Source: Streptomyces sp. GKU 895 (GTDB lineage: Bacteria > Actinomycetota > Actinomycetes > Streptomycetales > Streptomycetaceae). From it: a DNA stretch of 41,997 nt. Position numbers and translations under genes: made by a program. Below, piece after piece: positions 16,697 to 25,806 of the stretch. The first letter of the stretch is position 1, and each line of letters begins with the position of its first letter. The notes under the pieces are model-generated. The model did not search any database. It was not told where the DNA came from and saw only the letters and a program-made list of their open reading frames with translations. The stretch is taken from NCBI GenBank assembly GCA_002027195.1, contig MWJO01000078.1, positions 1-41,997 of the forward strand, in the 5' to 3' direction.

Positions 16697-18133
16697 TCAG
16701 GAGACGCCGAGCTCCTTGGCGTTGGCCTTGAGGTCCTCGATGCCACCGCACATGAAGAACGCCTGCTCCGGGAAGTGGTCGTACTCGCCGTCGATGATCG
16801 CGTTGAAGGCCGCGATCGACTCGTCCAGCGGGACGTCCGACCCGTCGACGCCGGTGAACTGCTTGGCGACGTGGGTGTTCTGGGACAGGAAGCGCTCCAC
16901 GCGACGGGCACGGTGGACGACGAGCTTGTCCTCCTCGCCGAGCTCGTCGATACCGAGGATCGCGATGATGTCCTGGAGGTCCTTGTACTTCTGCAGGACC
17001 GTCTTGACGCGCATGGCGGCGTCGTAGTGGTCCTGCGCGATGTAGCGCGGGTCCAGGATGCGGGACGTGGAGTCCAGCGGGTCCACGGCCGGGTAGATGC
17101 CCTTCTCGGAGATCGGACGGGACAGAACCGTCGTCGCGTCGAGGTGGGCGAAGGTGGTGGCCGGGGCCGGGTCGGTCAGGTCGTCCGCGGGGACGTAGAT
17201 CGCCTGCATCGAGGTGATCGAGTGACCACGGGTCGAGGTGATGCGCTCCTGGAGGAGACCCATCTCGTCGGCCAGGTTCGGCTGGTAGCCCACCGCGGAG
17301 GGCATACGGCCGAGCAGGGTCGACACCTCGGAACCGGCCTGGGTGAAGCGGAAGATGTTGTCGATGAAGAACAGCACGTCCTGCTTCTGCACATCGCGGA
17401 AGTACTCCGCCATGGTCAGACCGGCGAGGGCCACGCGCAGACGGGTGCCCGGGGGCTCGTCCATCTGACCGAAGACAAGGGCGGTCTTGTCGATGACGCC
17501 CGAGTCGGACATCTCCTCGATGAGGTCGTTGCCCTCACGGGTGCGCTCACCGACACCGGCGAACACGGAGACACCGTCGTGGTTGTTGGCGACGCGGTAG
17601 ATCATCTCCTGGATGAGCACCGTCTTGCCGACGCCGGCACCACCGAACAGACCGATCTTTCCACCCTTGACGTACGGGGTGAGAAGGTCGATGACCTTGA
17701 CGCCGGTCTCGAACATCTCGGTCTTCGACTCGAGCTCGTCGAAGTTCGGGGCCTTGCGGTGGATGCCCCAGCGCTCACCCGTGTACTGCTCGTCGACGTT
17801 CAGCACCTCACCGAGGGTGTTGAACACCTTGCCCTTGGTGAAGTCGCCGACCGGGACCGTGATGGAGGCGCCGGTGTCGGTGACCGGGGCCTGGCGGACC
17901 AGACCGTCGGTGGGCTGCATGGAGATGGTGCGGACCAGGCCGTCACCCAGGTGCTGGGCGACCTCCAGGGTCAGCGTCTTCTTCTCGCCGTCCTTGGCCG
18001 GGTCGGCCACCTCGACGTGAAGGGCGTTGTAGATGTCGGGCATCGCGTCGACGGGGAACTCCACGTCGACGACCGGGCCGATGACCCGGGCGACGCGGCC
18101 CGTGGCCGTCGCGGTCTCAACAGTGGTGGTCAT
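16697..18133 (-). CDS. atpD: F1Fo ATP synthase subunit beta
   Basis: Beta carries the catalytic sites for ATP synthesis from ADP and phosphate. The 478-residue product has the usual length and motifs: P-loop GGAGVGKT, the catalytic GERTREGNDL (Glu), ALVFGQMDEPPGTRLRV, and VLFFIDNIFRFTQAGSEVS. The tail FMCGGIEDLKANAKELG is typical of actinobacteria. The ATG at 18133 overlaps the atpG stop as TAATG, so translation is coupled. The next gene, atpC, is separated by 110 bases with a hairpin. No irregularity is seen. Confidence 0.98.
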   Translation of the reverse strand: MTTTVETATATGRVARVIGPVVDVEFPVDAMPDIYNALHVEVADPAKDGEKKTLTLEVAQHLGDGLVRTISMQPTDGLVRQAPVTDTGASITVPVGDFTKGKVFNTLGEVLNVDEQYTGERWGIHRKAPNFDELESKTEMFETGVKVIDLLTPYVKGGKIGLFGGAGVGKTVLIQEMIYRVANNHDGVSVFAGVGERTREGNDLIEEMSDSGVIDKTALVFGQMDEPPGTRLRVALAGLTMAEYFRDVQKQDVLFFIDNIFRFTQAGSEVSTLLGRMPSAVGYQPNLADEMGLLQERITSTRGHSITSMQAIYVPADDLTDPAPATTFAHLDATTVLSRPISEKGIYPAVDPLDSTSRILDPRYIAQDHYDAAMRVKTVLQKYKDLQDIIAILGIDELGEEDKLVVHRARRVERFLSQNTHVAKQFTGVDGSDVPLDESIAAFNAIIDGEYDHFPEQAFFMCGGIEDLKANAKELGVS

Positions 18134-19050
18134 TAGCGGTCACTCCCCGCGGTCGCGTCGGCCAGGGCTGCGGAGCCACCGACGATCTCGCTGATTTCCT
18201 GGGTGATTTCGGCCTGGCGGGCCGCGTTGGCAAGTCGGGAGAGCGTGGTGATGAGCTCTCCTGCGTTGTCGGTGGCCGACTTCATCGCGCGGCGCGTGGC
18301 GGCGTGCTTGGAGGCAGCCGACTGGAGCAGCGCGTTGTAGATACGGCTCTCGACGTAGCGCGGCAGCAGGGCGTCGAGGACGTCCTCCGCCGACGGCTCG
18401 AAGTCGTACAGCGGAAGGATCTCGCCCTTGGGCGCGGCTTCCTTGGCGACCTCTTCGAGGCTGAGCGGCAGCAGACGGTCGTCGAGCGCCGTCTGCGTCA
18501 TCATCGAGACGAACTCGGTGAAGACGATGTGGAGTTCGTCCACACCACCCTCGGCCGTGTCCTTCTCGATGGCCTCGATCAGCGGACCCGCGACCTTCTT
18601 GGCGTCCGCGTACGTGGGCTCGTCGGTGAAGCCCGACCACGACTCCACGACCTTGCGCTCGCGGAAGTTGTAGTGGGCCAGACCGCGGCGGCCGACGATG
18701 TACGTGTCGACCTCCTTGCCCTCGGCCTCGAGACGCGCGGTCAGCTGCTCCGCGGCCTTGATGGCGTTGGAGTTGAAGGCGCCGGCGAGACCACGGTCGC
18801 TCGTCAGGAGCAGCACCGCGGACCGCACGACCGTCTCGGCCTGCGTGGTCAGCGGGTGCTTCGTGTTCGAGCCGGTACCGACCGCCGTGACCGCACGCGT
18901 CAGTTCCTGCGCGTACGGCGTGGAGGCCGCCACCTTGCGCTGCGCCTTGACGACGCGCGAGGCGGCGATCATCTCCATCGCCTTGGTGATCTTCTTGGTC
19001 GCGGTGACGGATCGGATGCGACGCTTGTAGACCCGGAGCTGGGCTCCCAT
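18133..19050 (-). CDS. atpG: F1Fo ATP synthase subunit gamma
   Basis: Gamma is the rotating shaft of the F1 part. The 305-residue product begins MGAQLRVYKRRIRSVTATKKITKAMEMIAASR, the conserved N-terminal helix, and ends with the matching C-terminal helix (AATRRAMKSATDNAGELI to AEITQEISEIVGG) that forms the coiled coil. The length exceeds that of E. coli (287) because of insertions in the middle domain, as in other actinobacteria. It lies 21 bases after atpA, and its stop overlaps the atpD start. Confidence 0.97.
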   Translation of the reverse strand: MGAQLRVYKRRIRSVTATKKITKAMEMIAASRVVKAQRKVAASTPYAQELTRAVTAVGTGSNTKHPLTTQAETVVRSAVLLLTSDRGLAGAFNSNAIKAAEQLTARLEAEGKEVDTYIVGRRGLAHYNFRERKVVESWSGFTDEPTYADAKKVAGPLIEAIEKDTAEGGVDELHIVFTEFVSMMTQTALDDRLLPLSLEEVAKEAAPKGEILPLYDFEPSAEDVLDALLPRYVESRIYNALLQSAASKHAATRRAMKSATDNAGELITTLSRLANAARQAEITQEISEIVGGSAALADATAGSDR

Positions 19051-19071
19051 GAGTCAGGTCCCTTCCTTACG

Positions 19072-20661
19072 TCACTTGGCGGCGGCCGGGGCGTCCTCGC
19101 CGAGAAGCTTGCCGTCCGAGGTCTCGAACTGCTTCTTGAAGTCGGCGATCGCGTCGGCAACAGCGGTGAGGGTGTCGTCCGACAGCTTGCCGCCCTCGCG
19201 GATGGAGGTCATGAGGCCCTGCTCCTTGCGGTGCAGGTACTCCAGGAGCTCCTTCTCGAAGCGGCGGATGTCGGCGACCGGGACGTCGTCCATCTTGCCG
19301 GTGGTGCCGGCCCAGACGGAGACGACCTGGTCCTCGGTGGACATCGGCTGGTACTGAGCCTGCTTGAGCAGCTCGACCATGCGCTGACCGCGCTCCAGCT
19401 GCGCCTTCGACGCGGCGTCCAGGTCGGAACCGAAGGCGGCGAACGCCTCCAGCTCACGGAACTGGGCGAGGTCCACGCGCAGACGGCCGGAGACCTGCTT
19501 CATCGCCTTGTGCTGCGCGGAACCACCGACTCGGGAGACGGAGATACCGACGTTCAGCGCGGGGCGCTGACCGGCGTTGAACAGGTCCGACTCCAGGAAG
19601 CACTGGCCGTCGGTGATGGAGATGACGTTGGTCGGGATGAACGCCGAGACGTCGTTGGCCTTGGTCTCGACGATCGGCAGACCGGTCATCGAGCCGGCAC
19701 CCATGTCGTCGGAGAGCTTGGCGCAGCGCTCCAGCAGACGGGAGTGCAGGTAGAAGACGTCACCCGGGTAGGCCTCACGCCCCGGCGGGCGGCGCAGCAG
19801 CAGCGACACGGCGCGGTAGGCGTCGGCCTGCTTCGACAGGTCGTCGAAGATGATGAGGACGTGCTTGCCCTCGTACATCCACTGCTGACCGATGGCCGAA
19901 CCGGTGTACGGCGCCAGGTACTTGAAGCCGGCCGGGTCGGACGCGGGGGCGGCGACGATGGTCGTGTACTCCAGCGCGCCGTTCTCCTCCAGCGCGCGGC
20001 GGACCGACGCGATGGTGGAGCCCTTCTGGCCGATGGCGACGTAGATGCAGCGGACCTGCTTGTTCACGTCGCCCGAGCGCCAGTTGTCGCGCTGGTTGAT
20101 GATCGTGTCGACGGCCAGGGCGGTCTTGCCGGTCTGACGGTCACCGATGATCAGCTGACGCTGGCCACGGCCGATCGGGGTCATCGCGTCGACGGCCTTG
20201 TAGCCGGTCTCCATCGGCTCGTGCACCGACTTGCGCTGCATGACCGTGGGGGCCTGCAGCTCGAGGGCACGACGACCGGACGTCTCGATCTCGCCGAGGC
20301 CGTCGATCGGGTTGCCGAGCGGGTCGACGACGCGGCCGAGGTAGCCCTCGCCGACGGCCACGGAGAGGACCTCGCCGGTGCGCGTGACCGGCTGACCCTC
20401 CTCGATGCCGCTGAACTCACCGAGGACGATGGCGCCGATCTCGCGCTCTTCCAGGTTGAGCGCGAGGCCGAGGGTGCCGTCCTCGAACTTCAGCAGTTCG
20501 TTGGCCATGGCCGAGGGCAGACCCTCGACCTTCGCGATGCCGTCGCCGGCAAGGGTGACCGTACCGACCTCCTCGCGCGAGGCCGCGTCCGGCTTGTACG
20601 ACTGGACGAAGTTCTCCAGCGCGTCCCGGATCTCCTCCGGCCGGATCGTGAGCTCCGCCAT
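19072..20661 (-). CDS. atpA: F1Fo ATP synthase subunit alpha
   Basis: Alpha forms the non-catalytic nucleotide sites of F1. The 529-residue product has the P-loop GDRQTGKT, the strand HVLIIFDDLSKQADAYRAVSLLLRRPPGREAYPGDVF, and the alpha signature PALNVGISVSRVGGSAQ. ATG 20661 (MAELTIRPEE) is chosen over an in-frame start 25 codons upstream: it has a GGGAACCC ribosome site and gives the family length, while the upstream part translates the hairpin region. The gap to atpH holds two hairpins, the largest space in the F1 block besides atpD-atpC. Confidence 0.98.
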   Translation of the reverse strand: MAELTIRPEEIRDALENFVQSYKPDAASREEVGTVTLAGDGIAKVEGLPSAMANELLKFEDGTLGLALNLEEREIGAIVLGEFSGIEEGQPVTRTGEVLSVAVGEGYLGRVVDPLGNPIDGLGEIETSGRRALELQAPTVMQRKSVHEPMETGYKAVDAMTPIGRGQRQLIIGDRQTGKTALAVDTIINQRDNWRSGDVNKQVRCIYVAIGQKGSTIASVRRALEENGALEYTTIVAAPASDPAGFKYLAPYTGSAIGQQWMYEGKHVLIIFDDLSKQADAYRAVSLLLRRPPGREAYPGDVFYLHSRLLERCAKLSDDMGAGSMTGLPIVETKANDVSAFIPTNVISITDGQCFLESDLFNAGQRPALNVGISVSRVGGSAQHKAMKQVSGRLRVDLAQFRELEAFAAFGSDLDAASKAQLERGQRMVELLKQAQYQPMSTEDQVVSVWAGTTGKMDDVPVADIRRFEKELLEYLHRKEQGLMTSIREGGKLSDDTLTAVADAIADFKKQFETSDGKLLGEDAPAAAK

Positions 20662-20703
20662 CTGGGTTCCCTGCTCTCCTTGTTGGGCCCGAAGTTTCAC
20701 TTT

Positions 20704-20757
20704 GGGGGTCTGGGGGCGACCCCCAGGATTCTTCATGTACGGCCCAACCAGGGCCGT
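20704..20757 (-). repeat. two hairpins in the atpH-atpA gap
   Basis: CTGGGGG-CGA-CCCCCAG (20710-20726) and ACGGCCC-AACCA-GGGCCGT (20739-20757) are two adjacent perfect 7-bp stems ahead of atpA. The first shares the 13-mer GGGGGCGACCCCC with an element at the start of prmC, so it may be a dispersed G/C hairpin repeat. They could stabilise the atpA mRNA after processing. Confidence 0.55.
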
Positions 20758-20806
20758 CGTAAGTACGTACTGCTATGAAGTTGCTGCTCAGTCCGCCTCG
20801 GCGGGC

Positions 20807-21622
20807 TCAGCCCGCCAGGCGGCGGCCGGCGTCCTCGATGCGGTCCGCGATGGAGCCGTTGATGACCTCGTCGCCGACCTGCACCCGGATACCGCCGAGG
20901 ACCTCGGGGTCCACGTCGATGTTCAGGTGGACCTGGTGGCCGTAGAGCTTCCCGAGCGCGGCGCCCAGGCGCTGCTTCTGGGTGTCGCTCAGCGGGACCG
21001 CCGAGGTGACGACGGCGACCAGCCGGTTGCGACGGTCCGCGGCGAGCTTGGACAGGGACTCCAGTCCCGCTTCCAGGCTACGTCCCCGCGGCGCGGTCAC
21101 AAGACGCGTCACCAGACGCTCGGTGGTCGCGTGGGCACGGCCGCCGAGCAGGCTGCGCAGCAGCTCGCCCTTGGCCGAGCCGGTCGCGGCGCGGTCGGTG
21201 AGCGCGGCCCGCAGCTCGGTGTTCGAGGAGACGATCCGGCCGAACCGGAACAGCTCGTCCTCCACGTCGTCGAGCGCGCCGGCCCGCTGCGCGGCGGTGA
21301 GGTCGGCGAGGTTTGCCAGCTCCTCCAGGGCGTCCACCAGGTCGCGCGACTGCGACCAGCGGGAGCGCACCATGCCGGACACCAGGTCCGCGGCCTCGCC
21401 GCCGACCTGGCCGCCGAGAAGACGCTGGGCCAGTTCGGCCTTGGCCTCGCCGGCCTGCGCCGGGTCGGTCAGGACCCGACGCAGCGACACCTCGCGGTCG
21501 AGCAGCGCGGTGACGGCGGCCAGCTCGTCGGCGAGCGTGCCGGCGTTCACGGACGTGTTGTCCGTCAGCGCGTCGAGACGCTCACGTGCGGCTGCCAGGG
21601 CCTCGCGGCTCGCTCCGTTCAT
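20807..21622 (-). CDS. atpH: F1Fo ATP synthase subunit delta
   Basis: Delta connects the F1 head to the peripheral stalk. The 271-residue product is about 90 residues longer than the E. coli subunit, which is normal for actinobacteria; the extension precedes the OSCP-like domain. The C-terminal part contains the conserved VTSAVPLSDTQKQRLGAALGKLYGHQV and PEVLGGIRVQVGDEVINGSI. ATG 21622 overlaps the atpF stop as ATGA. Translation is therefore coupled to subunit b, its partner in the stalk. Confidence 0.96.
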   Translation of the reverse strand: MNGASREALAAARERLDALTDNTSVNAGTLADELAAVTALLDREVSLRRVLTDPAQAGEAKAELAQRLLGGQVGGEAADLVSGMVRSRWSQSRDLVDALEELANLADLTAAQRAGALDDVEDELFRFGRIVSSNTELRAALTDRAATGSAKGELLRSLLGGRAHATTERLVTRLVTAPRGRSLEAGLESLSKLAADRRNRLVAVVTSAVPLSDTQKQRLGAALGKLYGHQVHLNIDVDPEVLGGIRVQVGDEVINGSIADRIEDAGRRLAG

Positions 21623-22170
21623 CGCGCGGCCTCGGCCTTCTCCTCGAGCTCGTCGAGGAAGCGGTCGATCACGCGGGACTGCCGGGCGTGGTCCTCGAGG
21701 GACTCACCGACGAGCTTGCCGGCCAGGTCGGTGGCGAGCTTGCCGACGTCCTGGCGCAGCGCCTGCGAGGCGGCCTTGCGGTCGGCCTCGATCTGCGCGT
21801 GACCGGCGGCGATGATCTCCTCACGCTGCCGCTGGCCTTCCGCGCGCATCTCGGCGATGAGCGTGGCGCCCTGCTCCTGCGCCTCCTGGCGCAGGCGCGC
21901 GGCCTCGTGGCGGGCCTCGGCGAGCTGTGCCTTGTACTGCTCAAGGACGCTCTGGGCCTCGGTCTGTGCGGCCTCGGCCTTCTCGATACCGCCCTCGATG
22001 GCCTCGCGCCGCTCTTCCAGAACCTTGTTGATGGTCGGGAGGAGCTTCTTGGCGAGGAAGCCGAAGACGATGACGAAGGCGATCAGGCCGATGACGAGCT
22101 CCGGCCACGGCGGAATGAGGGGGTTCTCCTTCTCCGCCTCGGCCGCCAGCTGAACCAGTGCGTGGTTCAC
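21619..22170 (-). CDS. atpF: F1Fo ATP synthase subunit b
   Basis: Subunit b forms the peripheral stalk. The 183-residue product has one N-terminal membrane helix (PELVIGLIAFVIVFGFLAKKLL, about 24-45) and then a long charged helix (EERREAIEGGIEKAEAAQTEAQ onward) that dimerises as a coiled coil. The start is GTG 22170; the neighbouring ATG in the overlapping frame runs straight into a stop. AAAGG lies seven bases upstream. It is followed by the atpH ATG overlapping its TGA. Confidence 0.96.
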   Translation of the reverse strand: MNHALVQLAAEAEKENPLIPPWPELVIGLIAFVIVFGFLAKKLLPTINKVLEERREAIEGGIEKAEAAQTEAQSVLEQYKAQLAEARHEAARLRQEAQEQGATLIAEMRAEGQRQREEIIAAGHAQIEADRKAASQALRQDVGKLATDLAGKLVGESLEDHARQSRVIDRFLDELEEKAEAAR

Positions 22171-22213
22171 ATCAGTGCCTTTCGTCTAATTACGGCTGGT
22201 CGTTTGGTTCGTC

Positions 22214-22438
22214 TTAGTAGACGAACGGCATGACCAGACCGATGAGGGCGAGCGCCTCACAGAAGGCGAAGCCGAGGATCTGGTTGGCGCGGATCAGACC
22301 GGCGGCCTCGGGCTGGCGGGCGAGGGCCTGCGTGCCGTTACCGAAGATGATGCCGACGCCGACGCCCGGGCCGATCGCCGCGAGGCCGTAGCCGATGGAG
22401 CCGAGGTTGCCGTCGACCGCAGCGAGCATCTGGGACAT
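22214..22438 (-). CDS. atpE: F1Fo ATP synthase subunit c
   Basis: Subunit c forms the rotating membrane ring. The 74-residue product is two membrane helices joined by the polar loop ARQPEA. The first helix has the glycine-rich IGPGVGVGIIFGNGT packing motif. The proton-carrying carboxylate is E61 in FCEALALIG; glutamate rather than aspartate is usual for this group. I see none of the extra ion-binding residues of sodium-type rings, so proton coupling is likely. AGGAAG precedes ATG 22438. Confidence 0.97.
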   Translation of the reverse strand: MSQMLAAVDGNLGSIGYGLAAIGPGVGVGIIFGNGTQALARQPEAAGLIRANQILGFAFCEALALIGLVMPFVY

Positions 22439-22516
22439 GCCAGTTCTTCCTTCTCTTTACGTGACCGGTGGGGGTTGGCCACCGGATGTCTCTGGGGGTG
22501 TGACCGAGGGCTCGGC

Positions 22517-23341
22517 TCAGTGGTGCTCGGCGAGCGCGCCCTGGATGAAGGTGCAGGTCAGGAGGACGAAGACGTACGCCTGAACGGCCTGGATGAAGAG
22601 CTCGAAGGCGGTCATGATGATGACCATCACGAACGACACTGCGGAGTAGGCGATGCCGATGCCGTTGAGCATGTACCAGCTGGCGATCGTGAAGAGCAGC
22701 AGCAGGGTGTGGCCGGCGAACATGTTCGCGAAGAGTCGCACCGCGTGCGTGAAGGGGCGGACGATCAGGTTCGAGAAGAACTCGATGGTCATGGCCAGCG
22801 GGAGCACCGGGCCCAGCGACTTGTCGTAGCCGGTGAAGTTCTTGAAGGCGCCCACGAAGCCGTGCCGCTTGAAGGTGAGCGAGACCCAGGTGATGTAGAC
22901 GATCGCGGCCAGTACGGCGGGGTACGCGATGATCGACGTCACCGGGAAGGAAGCGACCGGGATGATGGACCAGAGGTTCATGATCCAGATGAAGAAGAAC
23001 AGCGAGACGGCGAGCGGGACGTACTTCTCGCCCTCCTTCTTGCCGATCGTCTCGTAGACGATGCCGCGGCGTACGAAGTCGTAGCCGGCCTCGGCGACCA
23101 TCTGGAGCTTGCCCGGGACCAGCTTCGGCTTGGCGAAGGCGGACCAGAAGAAGCCGACGATGATGATGGAGCCCAGCAGGGCCAGCAGCATCGGCTTGTT
23201 GAAGTACGCGCCGTTGCCGTCAGCGTCGCCCCAGAGCGGCTCGAACATGAACGAGTGCAGGCCCGGAGCCGGGAAGCCACACCCGTCGAACAGGTGACAG
23301 CTCGTGTCGAAAGCGAGCGTCTGCGTCGGGTCAGCACTCAC
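22517..23341 (-). CDS. atpB: F1Fo ATP synthase subunit a
   Basis: Subunit a forms the two proton half-channels against the c-ring. The product has five to six membrane helices, with the essential arginine in the conserved stretch FFSNLIVRPFTHAVRLFANMFAGH and the C-terminal partner helix FELFIQAVQAYVFVLLTCTFIQGAL. I use GTG 23341 (274 residues) because AAGGAG lies six bases upstream; ATG 23356 adds five residues but has no ribosome site and itself spans that AAGGAG. It is the second gene of the operon, 231 bases after atpI. That gap holds no gene that I can support. Confidence 0.95.
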   Translation of the reverse strand: MSADPTQTLAFDTSCHLFDGCGFPAPGLHSFMFEPLWGDADGNGAYFNKPMLLALLGSIIIVGFFWSAFAKPKLVPGKLQMVAEAGYDFVRRGIVYETIGKKEGEKYVPLAVSLFFFIWIMNLWSIIPVASFPVTSIIAYPAVLAAIVYITWVSLTFKRHGFVGAFKNFTGYDKSLGPVLPLAMTIEFFSNLIVRPFTHAVRLFANMFAGHTLLLLFTIASWYMLNGIGIAYSAVSFVMVIIMTAFELFIQAVQAYVFVLLTCTFIQGALAEHH

Positions 23342-23572
23342 CGCGGGCTCCTTCATCGTGGCGCATAGGTACGGCAACCTCGTTGTGTCGGCGCGGCGCA
23401 GGGCCGCGGTTCGGCACGGGACTGGTGTTACGGATGTGGGGGCGGCTGGGGGGCATCTCGCCTCGCGAGTGAGATTGAGCAGGCGTCAGCTCAGATGCCC
23501 GCGCCCGCGATGCCGCAGTTGGCACCGGACGATAGCAGGACTTCTCGTGCGCCTTTATCCCGCCCCTACCCC

Positions 23573-24004
23573 TCACGACGAGTGCCCCGATTTTTCGGGC
23601 TTGTTACCCGAATCGGGTTCGACGTAAAGGATCTTGGACTTCATGTGCGCACGTGTCTGCGCGGCGATCCACGCGAGGGTGCCGGCGACGAGAGTCAGTG
23701 CGAAAGCCTTGGGGTGGAACAACGTCGTGTTCTTGAAAGCGGCGAGGAACACGAACAGCAGCAGGATCTGAGCCGCGTAGAGCATCAGGCCCATCGCCTG
23801 GAACAGGTGCGGAAGCGATTTGGCAGTGCGCTGCAGAACGTAGAGACCGATTCCCATGAAGAGGATCACGATCAGCGTCGCGACGACTGCCCCGACCGCC
23901 CCTTTGCCGCCGGCGACCACACCACTGACGACGGCGGCAATCGCGCCGACGGCAGCTGTGGGCACAGCAGCCTGGGCCAGGATCCGGACGTCGTTGGACG
24001 GCAT
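23573..24004 (-). CDS. atpI: ATP synthase protein I (assembly factor)
   Basis: AtpI helps assemble the c-ring and is the usual first gene of the operon. The 143-residue product (ATG 24004, MPSNDVRILAQA) has four hydrophobic segments, including AAVPTAAVGAIAAVVSGVVAG and GAVVATLIVILFMGIGLYVL, and a polar tail ending EPDSGNKPEKSGHSS. GGAG precedes this ATG. An earlier in-frame ATG at 24046 lies five bases after TACGCT (minus strand 24057-24052) and would make a leaderless start with 14 more residues; I cannot decide between them. Sequence conservation is low in this family, so position carries much of the weight. Confidence 0.85.
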   Translation of the reverse strand: MPSNDVRILAQAAVPTAAVGAIAAVVSGVVAGGKGAVGAVVATLIVILFMGIGLYVLQRTAKSLPHLFQAMGLMLYAAQILLLFVFLAAFKNTTLFHPKAFALTLVAGTLAWIAAQTRAHMKSKILYVEPDSGNKPEKSGHSS

Positions 24005-24315
24005 GGCGGCAACTCCGCTTTCAACGGGGGGAAGGGGTGTCGTCATGGACGAGCGTAGTCCCGGGCCGAGAGGGGACCTCACACCAATGGACCGTCGCAC
24101 TACGGTCCTTCGGCTCTATCCCGGGTTCTCGTGAACCGTATCACAAACTATTTGATGAGGTCTTTACCTGGTTGGTGTGCTTGCTGTCACACGTGAGAGT
24201 GATGGTGCACGTCTGTGCAAGAACGCAGCCGACATGTCTGGTATTGGGACGCTTTGCACCCCCAACTCACTCCCACGACTTGGCAATGCTCTAGTCAGAT
24301 TCTTACCTTGCCGCG
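24005..24315 (-). promoter_or_regulatory. non-coding region upstream of the atp operon
   Basis: These 311 bases separate atpI from the WecA-like gene and should hold the main atp promoter. They are richer in A/T than the surroundings, especially around 24130-24180 and 24270-24310. TACGCT on the minus strand (24057-24052) is a possible -10. I found no -35/-10 pair good enough to name and no terminator hairpin for the WecA-like gene, so readthrough into atpI is possible. Confidence 0.45.
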
Positions 24316-25644
24316 TCAGCGCGACGATCCGGCTTTCCGCCGGTCCAGGAAACGCGAACGGGCGCCGATCGCGGTCGCCCCATTGACACCGGAGACCCCG
24401 ACGGCGACCGGCGTGCGCTCCTCCTCGTCGACCGCGGGAGCCGTCGGCTCCACGGCGGGCGCGGATTCCGCAACCGCCTTGCGGCGACGGCGATAACGCG
24501 GCGGCACGAAGGCCTGCGCCCACATCGGGGCCCGCGGCGTGAAGCGCGGCATCAGCAGCAACAGCAGCCCGATCGCCGAGAGGATCACCACACCGAGCAC
24601 GATCCACATGGACGCGGAGTTCACGGAGTAGGCGAGCGCGCCGAAGGCGATCAGCGCCGACCAGAAGTACATGATCAGGACGGCCCTGCTGTGCGAGTGC
24701 CCGATCTCCAGCAGCCGGTGGTGCAGATGCCCGCGGTCGGCGGCGAACGGCGACTGACCGCGCCAGGTGCGGCGCACGATGGCGAGGACCAGGTCGGCGG
24801 CCGGGATCGCGATGATGGTCAGCGGCAGCAGCAGCGGGATGTAGACCGGGACCATGTGGTGCACGGTCTGGCGCTGGGACCCGCCGAACAGGCTGTCCGG
24901 GTCGACCTGCCCCGTGATGGAGATCGCGCCCGCGGCCAGGACCAGCCCGATCAGCATCGAGCCCGAGTCGCCCATGAAAATGCGCGCGGGGTGCATGTTG
25001 TGCGGCAGGAAGCCCAGGCACATGCCCATCAGGATGGCCGCGAACAGCGTCGCGGGGGCGGCGGCCTCGATGCCGTACGAGTACCAGATGCGGTAGGCGT
25101 ACATGAAGAACGCGGCGGCGGCGATGCAGACCATGCCGGAGGCCAGGCCGTCCAGGCCGTCGACGAAGTTGACCGCGTTGATGGTGATGACGACCAGCGC
25201 CACGGTCAGCAGGGTGCCCTGCCACTGGGTCAGCGCGACGGTGCCGGCGCCGGGCACCGGCAGCCACAGGATCGTCAGACCCTGCATGACCATCACGCCG
25301 GCGGCGATCATCTGGCCGCCCAGCTTGATCAGGGCGTCGATCTCGAACTTGTCGTCCAGGACGCCGATCAGCCAGATCAGGGCGGCGCCGGAGAGCAGCG
25401 CGCGCGGCTCGTTGGACTGGGAGAAGACCCCGTTGAGGTTGGTGAGGTGGTCGGCGACCAGGAGCCCGGCGCACAGGCCGAAGAACATGGCGATACCGCC
25501 GAGCCGCGGAGTCGGTTCCCGGTGCACGTCACGGGCCCTGATCTCCGGCATCGCTCCGGCCACGATCGCGAACTTCCGTACCGGCCCTGTCAGCAGATAC
25601 GTCACCGCGGCCGTGATGCAGAGCGTCAGCAGGTATTCACGCAC
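24316..25644 (-). CDS. WecA/TagO-type polyprenyl-phosphate sugar-1-phosphate transferase
   Basis: The enzyme transfers a UDP-linked HexNAc-1-phosphate (probably GlcNAc) to undecaprenyl phosphate, the first step of wall teichoic acid or other envelope glycopolymer synthesis. The 442-residue product has about eleven membrane segments and the family's cytoplasmic motifs: LDDKFEID (DDxxD type, about 97-103), NAVNFVDGLDGLASG, HNMHPARIFMGDSGS, and the HLHHRLLEIGHSH loop. A polar tail of about 80 residues extends past the usual end. GTG 25644 follows GGGGAAG. An LCP transferase gene lies about 5 kb away in the same direction and may act on the same polymer. MraY is less likely. Confidence 0.9.
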   Translation of the reverse strand: MREYLLTLCITAAVTYLLTGPVRKFAIVAGAMPEIRARDVHREPTPRLGGIAMFFGLCAGLLVADHLTNLNGVFSQSNEPRALLSGAALIWLIGVLDDKFEIDALIKLGGQMIAAGVMVMQGLTILWLPVPGAGTVALTQWQGTLLTVALVVITINAVNFVDGLDGLASGMVCIAAAAFFMYAYRIWYSYGIEAAAPATLFAAILMGMCLGFLPHNMHPARIFMGDSGSMLIGLVLAAGAISITGQVDPDSLFGGSQRQTVHHMVPVYIPLLLPLTIIAIPAADLVLAIVRRTWRGQSPFAADRGHLHHRLLEIGHSHSRAVLIMYFWSALIAFGALAYSVNSASMWIVLGVVILSAIGLLLLLMPRFTPRAPMWAQAFVPPRYRRRRKAVAESAPAVEPTAPAVDEEERTPVAVGVSGVNGATAIGARSRFLDRRKAGSSR

Positions 25645-25683
25645 GGGCTTCCCCACAGGTCTCGCTGGCCATCTCAGCCCCAC

Positions 25684-25689
25684 ACCCTA
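25684..25689 (-). promoter_or_regulatory. candidate -10 box before the WecA-like gene
   Basis: On the minus strand TAGGGT (25689-25684) lies about 40 bases before the GTG start, in the 162-base gap after glyA. No clear -35 is seen, so confidence is low. Confidence 0.3.
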
Positions 25690-25806
25690 GCGATGGACGC
25701 ATATGGTTGGGGACTTCCGGGTAGCGACGATGGTTGCACGTGCGGCTGTGCACCCGTGCCGAAACCAGGCGTACGACGGGTCCGACGACGGTGCGCCTAC
25801 CCCGGA

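Noticed and set aside
20662..20736. N-terminal extension of atpA
   Set aside because: It translates the G/C hairpins and is absent from known alpha subunits.
18304..20778. Open frame of 824 codons on the plus strand opposite atpG-atpA
   Set aside because: It is the complementary shadow of two certain genes. It is Asp/Arg/Leu/Val-rich with no domain, as expected from high-GC third positions.
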